Assembly: GCF_037975245.1 (NCBI RefSeq)
Contig: NC_092564.1
Span: 17,655,984-17,719,983, forward strand
Direction of reading: 5' to 3'
DNA: 64,000 bases
Source of the DNA: Apostichopus japonicus
Lineage: Eukaryota; Echinodermata; Holothuroidea; Aspidochirotida; Stichopodidae
The notes beneath the pieces were generated by a model. The model searched no databases. It was not told the origin of the DNA and worked only from the letters and a program-made list of their open reading frames with translations. Made by a program: the position numbers and the translations under genes. Positions 1 through 11,430 of the stretch are shown piece after piece. Each line of letters begins with the position of its first letter. Position 1 is the first letter of the stretch.

Positions 1-1218
1 ATTATACACATGACGAGATGCTCCCATAATACTCAATTCAATGAATGGCAGATTACAATGACAATACTACGAAGTAAAAAGTCACGTGGAAATAATCGTC
101 CTCGTATAGCAGCTGTTATATAACATCGATATTGTTACAAGACAAAATCTGGTGTTCGATACTCGAAGGTACTGCGTTATCTGTTCTTTAGATCAGCAAT
201 AGCTCCCTCAGTTCTTAAAACGCTTTTGCCTAAAAAAATTGATCTTGGTTGATAGCAAAGATAGGCACGAGTTCGATCATGACGTCCATCCTGGGGGATA
301 GTCTAAGGGAAGGGGTGTCCCTATTAGGACACCTGTTTTTCCACAAGATTTCTAACGGGCTTAATATCATTTACTCTTTGAAATTCAGTTTGGGGACATT
401 TTGTGACTTGAAGTTTATGGAACTGTTTCAATCATTTGTGGTAGAAGAACCTCTTTTTTTCGGTGGCGCTATAGCTTTTCTTTTGAAGATGTATGTCTAT
501 ACTGTAGAGCAGGTAGAAAACTAGAACTCTCGGTTTACAAAGGTTAATTAAACCGTGAAATAAAGTTAGAACTATAACAATCATCTGAACAATGAATGAT
601 TATGTTTAATAAGAGTTAAAAATTTGATATAAAAAATAGGTTTTAAGAAAATTTAACTTTAAGAAAAATGTCAAGATTAACCACGTGTGTGTTTATTACA
701 TTGTTTAACCTCATGGGGCCTATTTATTAATGTCATGTTTTTTTTTCTCCAAAATATTGATATGCGTAGTAGAATCTACAGGCAAAATTGGAAAAGTAAA
801 CATTTGTTTCTATGATCATGGTGTTAATGACACCATAATTAATCATTTGAGTGTGAGTGAAGGATGTACCATTCTAATACGAATTCCGCTGGAGATGAGC
901 TGATTGTTTTCATGTTGTTAGGTTTATGTTGATCATATGAGGAGTTTTGTAAAGTACAAGTAAAGTTCTCCAACCTGGCCCTTTTTTCAATTTGGTCATA
1001 CTAAATTGAACATTACTATTGTATATGAAACATGAAAATATGTGCAAACTTCATGGTCACTTTCTCAATGACCGCCTGTCACATTTCTGATACAACTAAA
1101 TTAATTAAATTTAATGACAATATTTAGGAAACAAACACATTTTGTCTACAATTATGATAGTTTATATGGTTTTCGCCATCTAAGTGCAATTACTTATCAT
1201 TCTATGACATGTCTGCAC

Positions 1219-1221
<3 letters not shown>

Positions 1222-1273
<52 letters not shown>
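1222..1273. repeat. (TA)n microsatellite
   Basis: Uninterrupted AT/TA dinucleotide repeat of about 52 bases. Confidence 0.95.
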
Positions 1274-1274
<1 letters not shown>

Positions 1275-2249
1275 TATTTCATGTTGCCACACCTGCTCCC
1301 TCGCTTCAACAGCATAAGTTTGCATAGGATTTCAAAGGTGGGGTGGTGGGGCCAACTTCTGAACTTGCCCGACTGATTAAGGTAGCTGCATGAAACCTTT
1401 ATGCAGTAGAAAAGGCAGATCCTGGATTTGATAAAGGGGTCGATGTGGCCCTGTTATGTCGTCGAAGCCGACGTCCATATAGGGACGTCTGTAACCCCCC
1501 CCCCACCCCCAGGAAATACATGAACAGTTTACGTCAAATGGCGCATTCTGAGGCATATGAGGTTTTCTGAGGCACGTGTAGATTATAAATTAGTTATATA
1601 TTTAGATATAAACGCATGAGTGGTCTCATACTTCCCCGACTGAAAGTAGACAACATCCCGGCGACTTATGAATGAGATTTGGGCATGGGGGGGGGGGGAG
1701 GTGGAGGGAGAAAGCCCACCCCACCCCTATCCTTGTGCACGCCGTGGCTTCCAGCGCCCCTAAGAAGAAGTGCTATATCGCTAGGCATCATTACTATATC
1801 AAATCACTTTTCTCCATCTTCGTGACTTGTTTGTTAGATTTAATTAAAAGTTTAATTCTTCGTTTTTAAAGCGTTAGGTCTACTTTTAAGAAAGTTTAGG
1901 TTATGCAAATCTTTAACGCATGCATAAAACATTATTGTAAATTTATAGGAGAAAACAAATCAGATATATAAAATATATAATTTTCAACAAAATAGACACG
2001 TAATTTCTGATAGGCTTGGTGTGTAAGTATAGCTTACCTCAGGTATGAAGTAAAGCCGTTGACAATTTAATTGTAGCCATACGGCGCATGCGCTGAAATT
2101 TTGTAACGTATATACGTGGTAGAGGTTTACTTTTGTTTCAGAATTTCTTGGTTTCTTTTCATGTGTCAAAGGTCAACGTTTTCTTTCTTTCAGCTTTTTC
2201 TGTAGTTTCAAAATGCTTAAATTCCGAATTAATATCTATTAATACGTAC

Positions 2250-2251
<2 letters not shown>

Positions 2252-2309
<58 letters not shown>
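2252..2309. repeat. (TA)n microsatellite
   Basis: Uninterrupted TA repeat of about 58 bases. Confidence 0.95.
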
Positions 2310-2311
<2 letters not shown>

Positions 2312-2699
2312 TAACTATGTATACATATCAATAAATGTCCACCAACTGATATTAATTTATTAAACACCTTCTGCTCTAACAACTGTATTCTTTCGTGTCT
2401 TATTTCAAAAATCGTGTCTTTTAATATTGTAGTAAACTTTGTATTTTTTTGGGTAATATTAAACCCAACCCACTTGAAAGAATATGTGTGTGGTGGCATA
2501 CATGACCTAAACCATTCTCAACTTGTTTTTAAAACGATTTTCTGTCACAAATAACGTGAAATGTATATTGAAAAGAAATATATATTTAAAAACTCCATCT
2601 CAATGTTTTGCCACTCACTCAAGAATTGTGTTTTTGAATGTTACTAATGGATAAACATTCAACTATACTCAAGGAAGATGAAACACAGTAGGATATACT

Positions 2700-4005
2700 C
2701 AGGGGCGTATCCAGGGGGGCGCAACAGGCGCGCGCCCCCCCTTTTGGCCGTCACCAAAAAAAAATTGATGAAGACCTTTATGTGAGATGTCGGTAATCGC
2801 TCAACCCCCCCCCCTCCCGTATGCTTTATTTTTTGTTTGCCAAAAAAAAGGTTCTGGCGTAGTTCGGCGGCATAATAGTTTTAGAAACATAGATGGTAAT
2901 TGTGTTTGTATTATCACTATAAACACTAAATGACATGCCAGCCATACTAAATTGTGCATTTTGTGTCCATATTTACTGGAAATGTTGCTTATTATTAAGG
3001 TCGAAAAATGGATCACATATGGCCATGGGCGGCGATCCTGGGTGGAGGGGGGATATATCCCCCCATGAAAATGGGTGGAGGGGATGTAATGCACCATATC
3101 CCCCCCCCCACCAAATGTCAGGGATAAGAATATTTTCATGCCTACATTTATGCATCTTCGTTAATGTACGGCTCTTTTTTAGCTTCATTTCTCGCCTACC
3201 ATAAACGCAGTGCGATCTTTTCAAATAAAGCGTCTTTATAAAGCAAAAATAGTTGACTGTAGGCTTCATTGGCCCTATAACAACAAAATGTATTATTGCG
3301 CCCACGGTATTGATATAGTACATATGCACCCTCATAGTATTCATATAGGCCCTATAGTAGGCCTACACACGTACATGTTCCCTCGAACAGCTGAGAATCT
3401 CATGTAACCAGGGTAATGCTTAATACACGTTTCACCTGGATGCCCTAGCAATCGGTACCTAGGAATGTAACTATGTGTAATTGTGTATTGCATGTGTATA
3501 GGCCTATAATAGCCTGCATGAGGCCATTTTCTTCATCGAATAATATAACAGAGCTCTCGAACATTCTAACGTTGCGCCTGAAACAAGATTGACTGGGGCA
3601 ATTTTCCCAAAATAACACCCGAAATTAAAAAAAAAAGTTTTTTGGATCCTGATTATGAGATATTTCGGACATGACATCCCTATTTTAAAGTTGGGTATAT
3701 GCCGCTTGGAAACCTCGGGAAGTGCCGTTTCCGGCCATCTAGAGGGTTTGTTAATCCCAAAATTTTCTTGTACGCTTCGCGCCAACTCATGGTGGCGCTA
3801 CGCTTAGATAGTCAACAAGGTCATATCCCCCCCCCCCCCCCACTCGGAAGTACGGATCGCCGCCCATGTATATGACACCATTTTGCATTTCGGCCCTTCT
3901 TTGAAAGCAAAAAACTGTACACCCCCTCCCCTTAGACCCATCCCCCAGGACGGCGATCATTCATGCCTGGCGCCCCCCTATTGGAAAATCCTGGATACGC
4001 CCCTG
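2700..4005. mobile_element. Non-autonomous hAT-type element, 1.3 kb, with nested element
   Basis: Ends are inverted: CAGGGGCGTATCCAGG at the left and CCTGGATACGCCCCTG at the right. It is flanked by perfect 8-bp target duplications GATATACT (2692-2699 and 4006-4013). C/G-rich homopolymer runs lie just inside the ends. No transposase frame is seen. CA...TG ends and an 8-bp duplication are the hAT pattern. A second TIR-bounded element occupies 3024-3868. Confidence 0.85.
3024..3868. mobile_element. Nested hAT-like element
   Basis: CATGGGCGGCGATCC at the left and its exact inverse GGATCGCCGCCCATG at the right. Flanking octamers CATATGGC and TATATGAC match at six of eight positions, as expected for an older duplication. 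It contains a copy of the GCGCCA hairpin core at 3712-3812. Confidence 0.7.
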
Positions 4006-4071
4006 GATATACTTAATCCGCGCAAATGGTCTTCAAACGTGTTGATTGGGGTATTAAAATATCTAGTTAAT

Positions 4072-5672
4072 TTTATAAACATCGAGACTGATATGTGAGA
4101 ACATTGATTTTTTGTCCAAATTTGTCAATTTTGATTTTTTGAAACTTTTGATTTTTTGAAACTTCAGCCAAATCACGACTTTTAAGAATCTTCCCAAATT
4201 GAAGCAGGAGAAAGATTGGGCACTAATTGTGCAGAAAGAAGTCGAAAATTTTGATATCATAATCTAATACTATATACTGAATTTTTCTACAAAATTGAAT
4301 ATAAATTGTGCTTTTGATAGAGTCACATGTGTTTCTGATGTATGTGAATACATTATAAACATCGAGACTGACATGTGAGAACCTTGAATTTTTGTCCCAA
4401 TTTGACAATTTTGTAAGGGTATTGCCTTATGTTTTTTGAAATTTCGGCCAAAATCACGACTTTATAGAATCTTCCCAAATTGATGCAGAAGAAAAATGGC
4501 GCACTTTAAAAATACATCACGGAATAATTGTGCAGAAAGAGGTAGAAAATTCGTTATAATACACTTTTAATGGGATCATAAATTTTGATATCATAATCTT
4601 ATACATATATTGAATTTTCCTACAAAATTGATCATAATGTGTGCTTTTAATAGAGTCAAATGTGTTTCCGATGTATGTGAATACATTATACACATCGAGA
4701 CTGAAAAGTGAGAACATTGATTTTTTGTCCAAATTTGACAAATTTGTAAGGGTATTGCCTTATGTTTTTTTGAAATTTCGGCCAAAATCACGACTTTATA
4801 GAATCTTCCCAAATTGATGCAGAAGAGAGATGGCGCACTTTAAAGGGTACATCACGAAATAATTGTGCAGAAAGAGGTAGATAATTTCTTAAAATACACT
4901 TTTAATGGAGTCATGAATTTTGATAACATAATCTAATACATATATTGAATTTTTCTATAAAAATTGAATATAATATGTGCTTTCTATAGAGTCAAATGTG
5001 TTTCTGATGTATGTGAATACATTATAAACATCGAGAATGAAAAGTGAGAACATTGATTTTTTGTCCAAATTTGACAATTTTGTAAGGGTATTGCCTTATG
5101 TTTTTTTGAAATTTCGGCCAAAAATCATGACTTTTTAGAATCTTCCCAAATTGAAGCAGAAGAGAGAGGGCGCACTTTAAAGGGTACATCCCGAAATAAT
5201 TGTGCAGAAAGAGGTCGATAATTTCTTAAAATACACTTTTAATGGAGTCATGAATTTTGATAACATAATCTAATACATATATTGAATTTTCTATAAAATT
5301 CAATATAATGTGTGCTTTCGATAGAGTTAAATGTGTTTCTGATGTATGTGAATACATTATAAACATCGAGACTGAAAAGTGAGAACCTTGATTTTTTGTC
5401 CAAATTTGACAATTTTGTAAGGGTATTGCCTTATGATTTTTTTGAAATTTCGGCCAAAATCACGACTTTATAGAATCTTCCCAAATTGAAGCAGAAGAGA
5501 GAGGGCGCACTTTAAAGGGTACATCCCGAAATAATTGTGCAGAAAGAGGTCGATAATTTCTTAAAATACACTTTTAATGGAGTCATAAATTTTCATATCA
5601 TAATCTAATACATATACTGAATTTTTCTACAAAATTGAATATAATGTGTGCTTTCGATAGAGTCAAATGTGT
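4072..5672. repeat. Satellite-like tandem repeat, about 335-bp unit, five copies
   Basis: The phrase ATAAACATCGAGACTGA (with small changes) recurs near 4075, 4353, 4687, 5023 and 5357, followed each time by GAATTTTTGTCC-like and GGCCAAAATCACGACTTT phrases. Units are highly similar apart from short indels; the first is shortened to about 278 bp. No coding potential. Confidence 0.9.
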
Positions 5673-5689
5673 TTTGTTTTTGTGTGGTT

Positions 5690-7799
5690 TTTGAAGTTCT
5701 TGCCAAACTCATTTAAGAATCTCCCCAAAACTTATATTGGCCTTTAAAAGAACAGAACTGCAATAATTGTGCAGAAGTATTTTGATAGTATAATTACCGT
5801 TTAAAAGCCAGTAGAATTCGATTATCAAGTCTTTACGTCATAATGTTTACATTGTATTTGTAAAAAATGCAATGTCCTAAATTCCAAAATTGTTTCATAT
5901 TTAAAACAGTAACCTTTTCAGAAATAAATTAATATGACAGCGAATGGAACCCAAACGGCGTTCATGTTTTTAAACAGGAATGCTATTATGCTCCACACAG
6001 AATATACAAGAGAGAGACATTGTTATAAATGTTTGTTTTCTAAAGTTTTATTTTATCCAAAGGATATCATCGTAACTTGATCCTGATAACATTAATTTTG
6101 GAGGTAAAATCTTCATGATTTTCCTAGCAACCCTGACAGAGTCGGTTTTATATGATACCCGTTGTCAAGGGGATAGGAAGCTTCCAAAACGTGTAGGGGG
6201 GGGGGGCACAACATCAGAGGGGCACTTTCTCATTCCACAACCACCACTCGTTATGCTATAAACCGATACACACCGGCCATATCACTTAAATATATATATG
6301 ATGTGTTAGTATGCTATCAATACTATTTATATGGTGCACATGAATAATTAAAATATTAAAATATTAAAATTAACAAAGGCTTAAGATATCCAAAAGACAG
6401 TTCTTCATCAAAGAGGCATATTTTATTTGCCAGTAGGGCACATTTACTATTTCGAAAAAAAATGTGGGGGGGGGGCACGTGCCCCCACAGCCCCCCGGCT
6501 CCCACCCTCACCCGCAAAAGCCAAACAACTTGATCCACCCTCAACCCCATTATCCTTACATCGAGCCTGTAAACACGGTGATCATGACGGTGTTATCTCA
6601 CGGTGAGTTATATCGTTCGAAAAGGACCATTTCAGTCCGTTTGATCCACTGATCCTTTTAATTAATATAATTATCACCAAAAGAGGTGAAATTATGACAT
6701 GCAAAAACTGCGAACATGTAAGAAGTTGATGAACAGATTGAATTTTGTTTTTACTGTTAAGAGGAAAACAAAGGACTCTATTAATAGTCTTCCATACTGC
6801 AGCATTAATATTTACCATGAAAACTGTCTTTCAAAGCTGAGTAATTCTTTCAATTATCTATATAAGAGTTTGTTTAGAAAACCCTCATGGGGGTAATATA
6901 ATGAATCATTTTTTTCTTCTTCAAAATAACCCATACAACAACTTCGATATCCTGATTGCTGTTAAAATCGGTTTTCGACATGAAAAAGTTCTATGAATAA
7001 TTCATGAGGGAAAAATTTGAATATCGACATTTAGGATGATGACATGAAGCCTACAACACGTACGGCACGCTAGTAAATAACAACAAAAACTTTCTCTCCC
7101 ATATATGGTTCTTTCCCAAAATGTTAAATAGTAAAATCTAAAACGTTACCATGCCATTAAAAATGTGAACGAAAATACAAAGCATTGCATTTTTTGAAAA
7201 TCTTGACCATTTGCTTTGGCTGAGGGTGGGTGGGGGGGGGGTAGTGTTATCTATGCTTTTGATGCAACTTGTGGCCCCTATTTTAATGAGTCGAAAAAAG
7301 CAGAGAAAAAAGAACCGAAAACACCAACATTAAGACGGAAGACATCAAGGTAGGGTAAGAACTGGGTGCTGTAATTGAGAAAAAGAAAGAAGACATTTAT
7401 TCTTAAGGTGATCAACGAAAACTAATTTACCTGACGGTAGACAGTACCTGAACACTGTGATTAAACACGTCATGCATGGTGTCGGAGAAGGGGGGGGGGT
7501 GGGGAAGGTGCGCAGGATGACGAAGGACGGTGGGACGTGTAACGTTTATTTATAATATTTATAATATAAATAATATATTAAATTGACTTCAAAAGTAAAT
7601 TTAAATTTAAAAAAAAGTAGAAAATCATATAGGCCTATAACTTTAACATTTTAGAGCATGATGGCATATTAGGTGACATATCGTATTAGTTAGTGGGCAG
7701 ATATTGTATTGTAAACTACTGGTACAAATGAATTCTATCACTATATGTTGAATTAGAGAAATGGCACTTTTAAATGTTACTCTCCCATTTCCAGTGCCC
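5690..7799. other. Gene-free stretch
   Basis: AT-rich sequence with G-runs at about 6195, 6465, 7230 and 7490. A minus-strand frame at 6582-6818 contains a hydrophobic segment, but no splice link to ACE-A could be made. Nothing else is recognised. Confidence 0.4.
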
Positions 7800-8020
7800 G
7801 TCCGACGCCCATTCTCCCGTCCGACGCCCATTCTTCCGTCCGAATGCCCATTCTCCCGTCCGACGCCCATTCTCCCGTCCGACGCCTATTCTCTCGTTCG
7901 ACGTCTTTTCTCCCGTCCGACACCCATTCACCCGTCTTACGCCCATTCTCCCGTCCGACGCCTATTCTCCCGTCCGACACCCATTCTCCCGTCATACGCC
8001 CATTCTCCCATCCTACGCCC
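7800..8020. repeat. 19-bp minisatellite, about 11 copies
   Basis: The unit GTCCGACGCCCATTCTCCC repeats with point variants (GACACCC, TACGCCC, GCCTATTC). Because 19 is not a multiple of three, all frames stay open and overlapping artificial ORFs arise on both strands. It lies just downstream of the ACE-A stop codon, partly overlapping any 3' UTR. Confidence 0.9.
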
Positions 8021-8074
8021 GTGAATCACGGTCCGTAAAAAGAAGGCTCAACCAAAGTTTTGAGCAGACACTTC

Positions 8075-8080
8075 TTTAAT
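8075..8080 (-). terminator. Candidate poly(A) signal of ACE-A
   Basis: ATTAAA on the minus strand, 81 bases after the TGA at 8161. It is a common variant signal and supports exon 14 as the last exon, but in AT-rich DNA it could be chance. Confidence 0.3.
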
Positions 8081-8160
8081 ATAAAGTTTGTACTAATGCC
8101 TTTCGTCGCTGGGAAACTTTACCAATATACTAAAAGACAAACATTAAACAAAAAGAAGAG

Positions 8161-8368
8161 TCAAGTAATAACTAAATGTACATCACCTTCGGGCATCCAG
8201 TCAATATCCCACCCAGGACTATCCCCATTGGCTTGGTTGGTCGCTTCCAACCAATCTTGGAGAGGTTCAAAGTAATCCACGATTGGTTGAACGTCGACGA
8301 ATTGACGACCAGTTATAGCCTGCATTGCTTCCTGCCAAGACCTACTGCTTCCTAGCTTCATCATTTCA
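8161..8368 (-). CDS. ACE-A exon 14 (C-terminal exon)
   Basis: It encodes [20 protein letters not shown] and ends [20 protein letters not shown] plus MPEG, the end of an M2 domain. If read on, the frame closes after GDVHLVIT at a TGA (8161-8163), giving a soluble secreted protein. A weak donor (GAAG|GTGATG, exon end 8187) sits where ACE-B also has one, so a further exon with a membrane anchor is possible; none was recognised in 1-8160. An ATTAAA lies about 80 bases downstream. Confidence 0.9.
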
Positions 8369-11300
8369 CTGTCAAAGTAAAAAAAAAAAGATATAATAAT
8401 CGAGATGTTGATAATGTTTATTAATTATCTAGCTGACGTCATAATTTGTTTGAAGTGGCCTTGCTTCCTGCGAAGACCTACTGCTTAATATCTTCATCAT
8501 ATCAATGTAAATATCAAACCAGTATAATAACCGAGAGGCTATTAATGTTTATTCATGAGTAGGTGACGACATCATTTGTTTGAAGTGGCCTTGCTTCCTG
8601 CGAAGACCTACTGGTTCATATCTTCAATCTTATCAATGTAAATATCAAAACGGTATAATAATCGAGAGGCTATTAATGTTTATTCATGAGTAGGTGACGT
8701 CATCATTTGTTTGAAGTGGCCTTGCTTCCTGCGAAGACCTACTGCTTCATATCTTCAATCATATCAATGTAAATATCAAACCAGTATAATAACCAAGAGG
8801 CTATTAACGTTTATTCATGAGTAGGTGACGTCATCATTTGTTTGAAGTGGCCTTGCTTTCTGCGAAGACCTACTGCTTCATATCTTCTATCATATCAATG
8901 TAAATATCAAAACGGTATAATAATCGAGAGGCTATTAATGTTTATTATTTATCAAGGTGACGTCATCCTTTGTTTGAAGTGGCCTTGCTTCCTGCGAAGA
9001 CCTACTGCTTCATATCTTCTATCATATCAATGTAAATATCAAACCAGTATAATAACCGAGAGGCTATTAATGTTTATTCATGAGTAGGTGACTTCATAAT
9101 GTTATTGAAGTGACATTGCTTCCTGCCAAGACCTACAGCTCAAATAGTTTCATCATTTCACTGTAAAAGTCTACAAATAACCGAGATGTAGTTAATGTTT
9201 ATTCATGATCTAAGCGACTTCATCATTTATTAGAAGTCAGTTTCAGTTTAAATTAATGACAATTTTATGTCCGTTTAAAAGTGACATTCTAACATTAGCA
9301 AAATAGTCATTAATAAAGAAATAATTTATATGGGCAACGTGGTATCATTCAAAATATATACGCCTTAATGCACATCTCCTATACATCGGTGCATGCAGTA
9401 AATATTTGAATGCAAAATCAATTGAATCTAGTTGAATAATTTCAGTAATGAAGTACGTCAATCAGTTTCTAGTCAAGCTTATTATATTTATTATGAGCCT
9501 GCATTCCACGCCTCTCCTTCTAATTTGAAAAACCTTTTTCACAAATAAATGCAAAATTTGCAGCTCTAAATGGCCATTATCTAATAATCTTTTTTCGTTT
9601 TTCTTTTCTTTATAGGTCAGCTGTGTGATTCAGTGCGACTGGGTGGTATATAGGCCCTTACTTTATGCTAATTAAAAGCAGTTTACCGCGACGACCGACT
9701 TCTCGAGACGGAGTTTGAGTTTTAGTAATAACAGAAACATGACGTCAATTGTCCAATATCTGTAATAGTAAATTAGATCTAATGTCGACTCCGGTAATTT
9801 ATGCTTACATGAGTGCATCCCCAGCATCTCGTGAGCCAAAGATATCACATTCATATAGAGGAGGAGGCTGTAGTGAAAGTTCACATAGAGCTTGGTGGAA
9901 TTGAAACTGTAAGACGTTACCAAAGAGATACCTGTAAGATGAAAGAAGAAGAAGAAGAAGTCTGAATTGACGAATGGAACGCTACCATACATACAACTTC
10001 ATCAGCGTATAGCCTGCCTATAAAACTCTCACGACGAAAACGCTGAGAAATGTTGCTTCAGGTGGATGAAAACCAGATCGGAATATAAAACGTTGTTTTT
10101 TTCTCATCGGAATGGTTAGATTTTGGGAGGATGAGGGCAGTTACCCGTAGAGGGTCCCTGGAGGCGCGGTGTAAAGAATATTAATACCATTGGGGGGTGG
10201 GGGTGGGGGTGGGGGGTAGGTAGATTGGAATGCATGTGTATAGGAGGAAGGTAACAGAGGAGTGAAGTCAATGCTATTATAAAATATATCAGAGTTTTAG
10301 TTATTGAAATTCAGACATTTTGGGATCTTTCTCAGACAAATATACATTGACAACATATACATTTCAAAACTGCGGGTTTCTCTTTATTTACCTCAGGAAA
10401 GGAATGTCAGCAATCACGTGATATTTGGCAGCAGGGTCGAAATCTGCTTCGGTTCTCTCGACTGGTGGCACAACACCCTGGTAGCGTTTCCTTAAGAATC
10501 AGAAATTTTTCAGAGCATAAACAATACACATGAAGAAATAACGAAAAAGCTTGGAGGGGTGGGGAAGGGGGTGTTGGTAAGTAGCACCAATAACACAATC
10601 ATCAACCGTATGGAGAACAACGCTAATAATGAACAACAAAGATATTAACAACGACAAAATAAATCACATAGTGACATCTTTATTATATATGACATAGAAG
10701 AAAATCCATCTCCATAACCTGTTTTATTGCATAGATACCAAATTAAATGTATCGAGGAATGTTAGTGTGTGAGATATTCATCAACTAGTTGCAAAATATC
10801 TTCTTAGTGCTTCTATACTCTGCGCAACAACTATCCAAAGAGGACTCCGGTGTCGTATACAGGAGCCGTATCTCACCCCCTCCCTTCCCCTCCGAATGTC
10901 CCGGTTCACACTTTCTTGAGTAGAGGAATTATTATATCCGGCTAATATATATTATTTTCAAATAAACACACTTCCAGGTATACATGTGTATCAAAAAAAG
11001 AAAAAAGTTAAAGATCGGTTATTCAAAAATAATCGATTTTTCTTCCTAAGAATAAGTCAATACAATCCTGGTCAATTTTATTTAGGAATTCTTGTAATAA
11101 CTGATATTTACCTAAGCTCCCACCATACTTGGTTGTATTCATTGTTGGTCGTACTTGAGTTAAATACACTCCATCGCCAATTCTCGAGAGTTAATGCATA
11201 AGGTAGCAAAACTATTTTCTCCAAAGCCAACTTCATCAAATAGTTCAAATTCGTTTCTGAAATATTTCGATAAATGGAGAAAGAATGAAAGATGCAATGT

Positions 11301-11379
11301 CTTTTTTGTCAACTCAGACGTTGCATATTCATCATATCGATGATAAACTTGAGCAAAAGTCGTCATACAGCGGACAGAG

Positions 11380-11430
<51 letters not shown>

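Larger units (their letters stand above)
1..2699. other. Intergenic left flank, no gene seen
   Basis: AT-rich sequence downstream of ACE-A. It holds two long (TA)n tracts (1222-1273, 2252-2309) and a C-run/G-run pair near 1497-1700. An open frame at 249-524 has no recognisable domain and is not called. Confidence 0.5.

Noticed and set aside
3504-3785. Minus-strand frame with PRW...LPEVSKRHIPN
   Set aside because: It lies within the nested hAT-like element and overlaps the dispersed hairpin core, so it is not a conserved gene.
6582-6818. Membrane-anchor exon of ACE-A
   Set aside because: It has a hydrophobic stretch and a charged tail on the right strand, but no acceptor of matching phase was found and ACE-A can end at 8161.
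7761-8079. Overlapping SPVRRPFSRPT-type open frames
   Set aside because: By-products of the 19-bp minisatellite, open in all frames.
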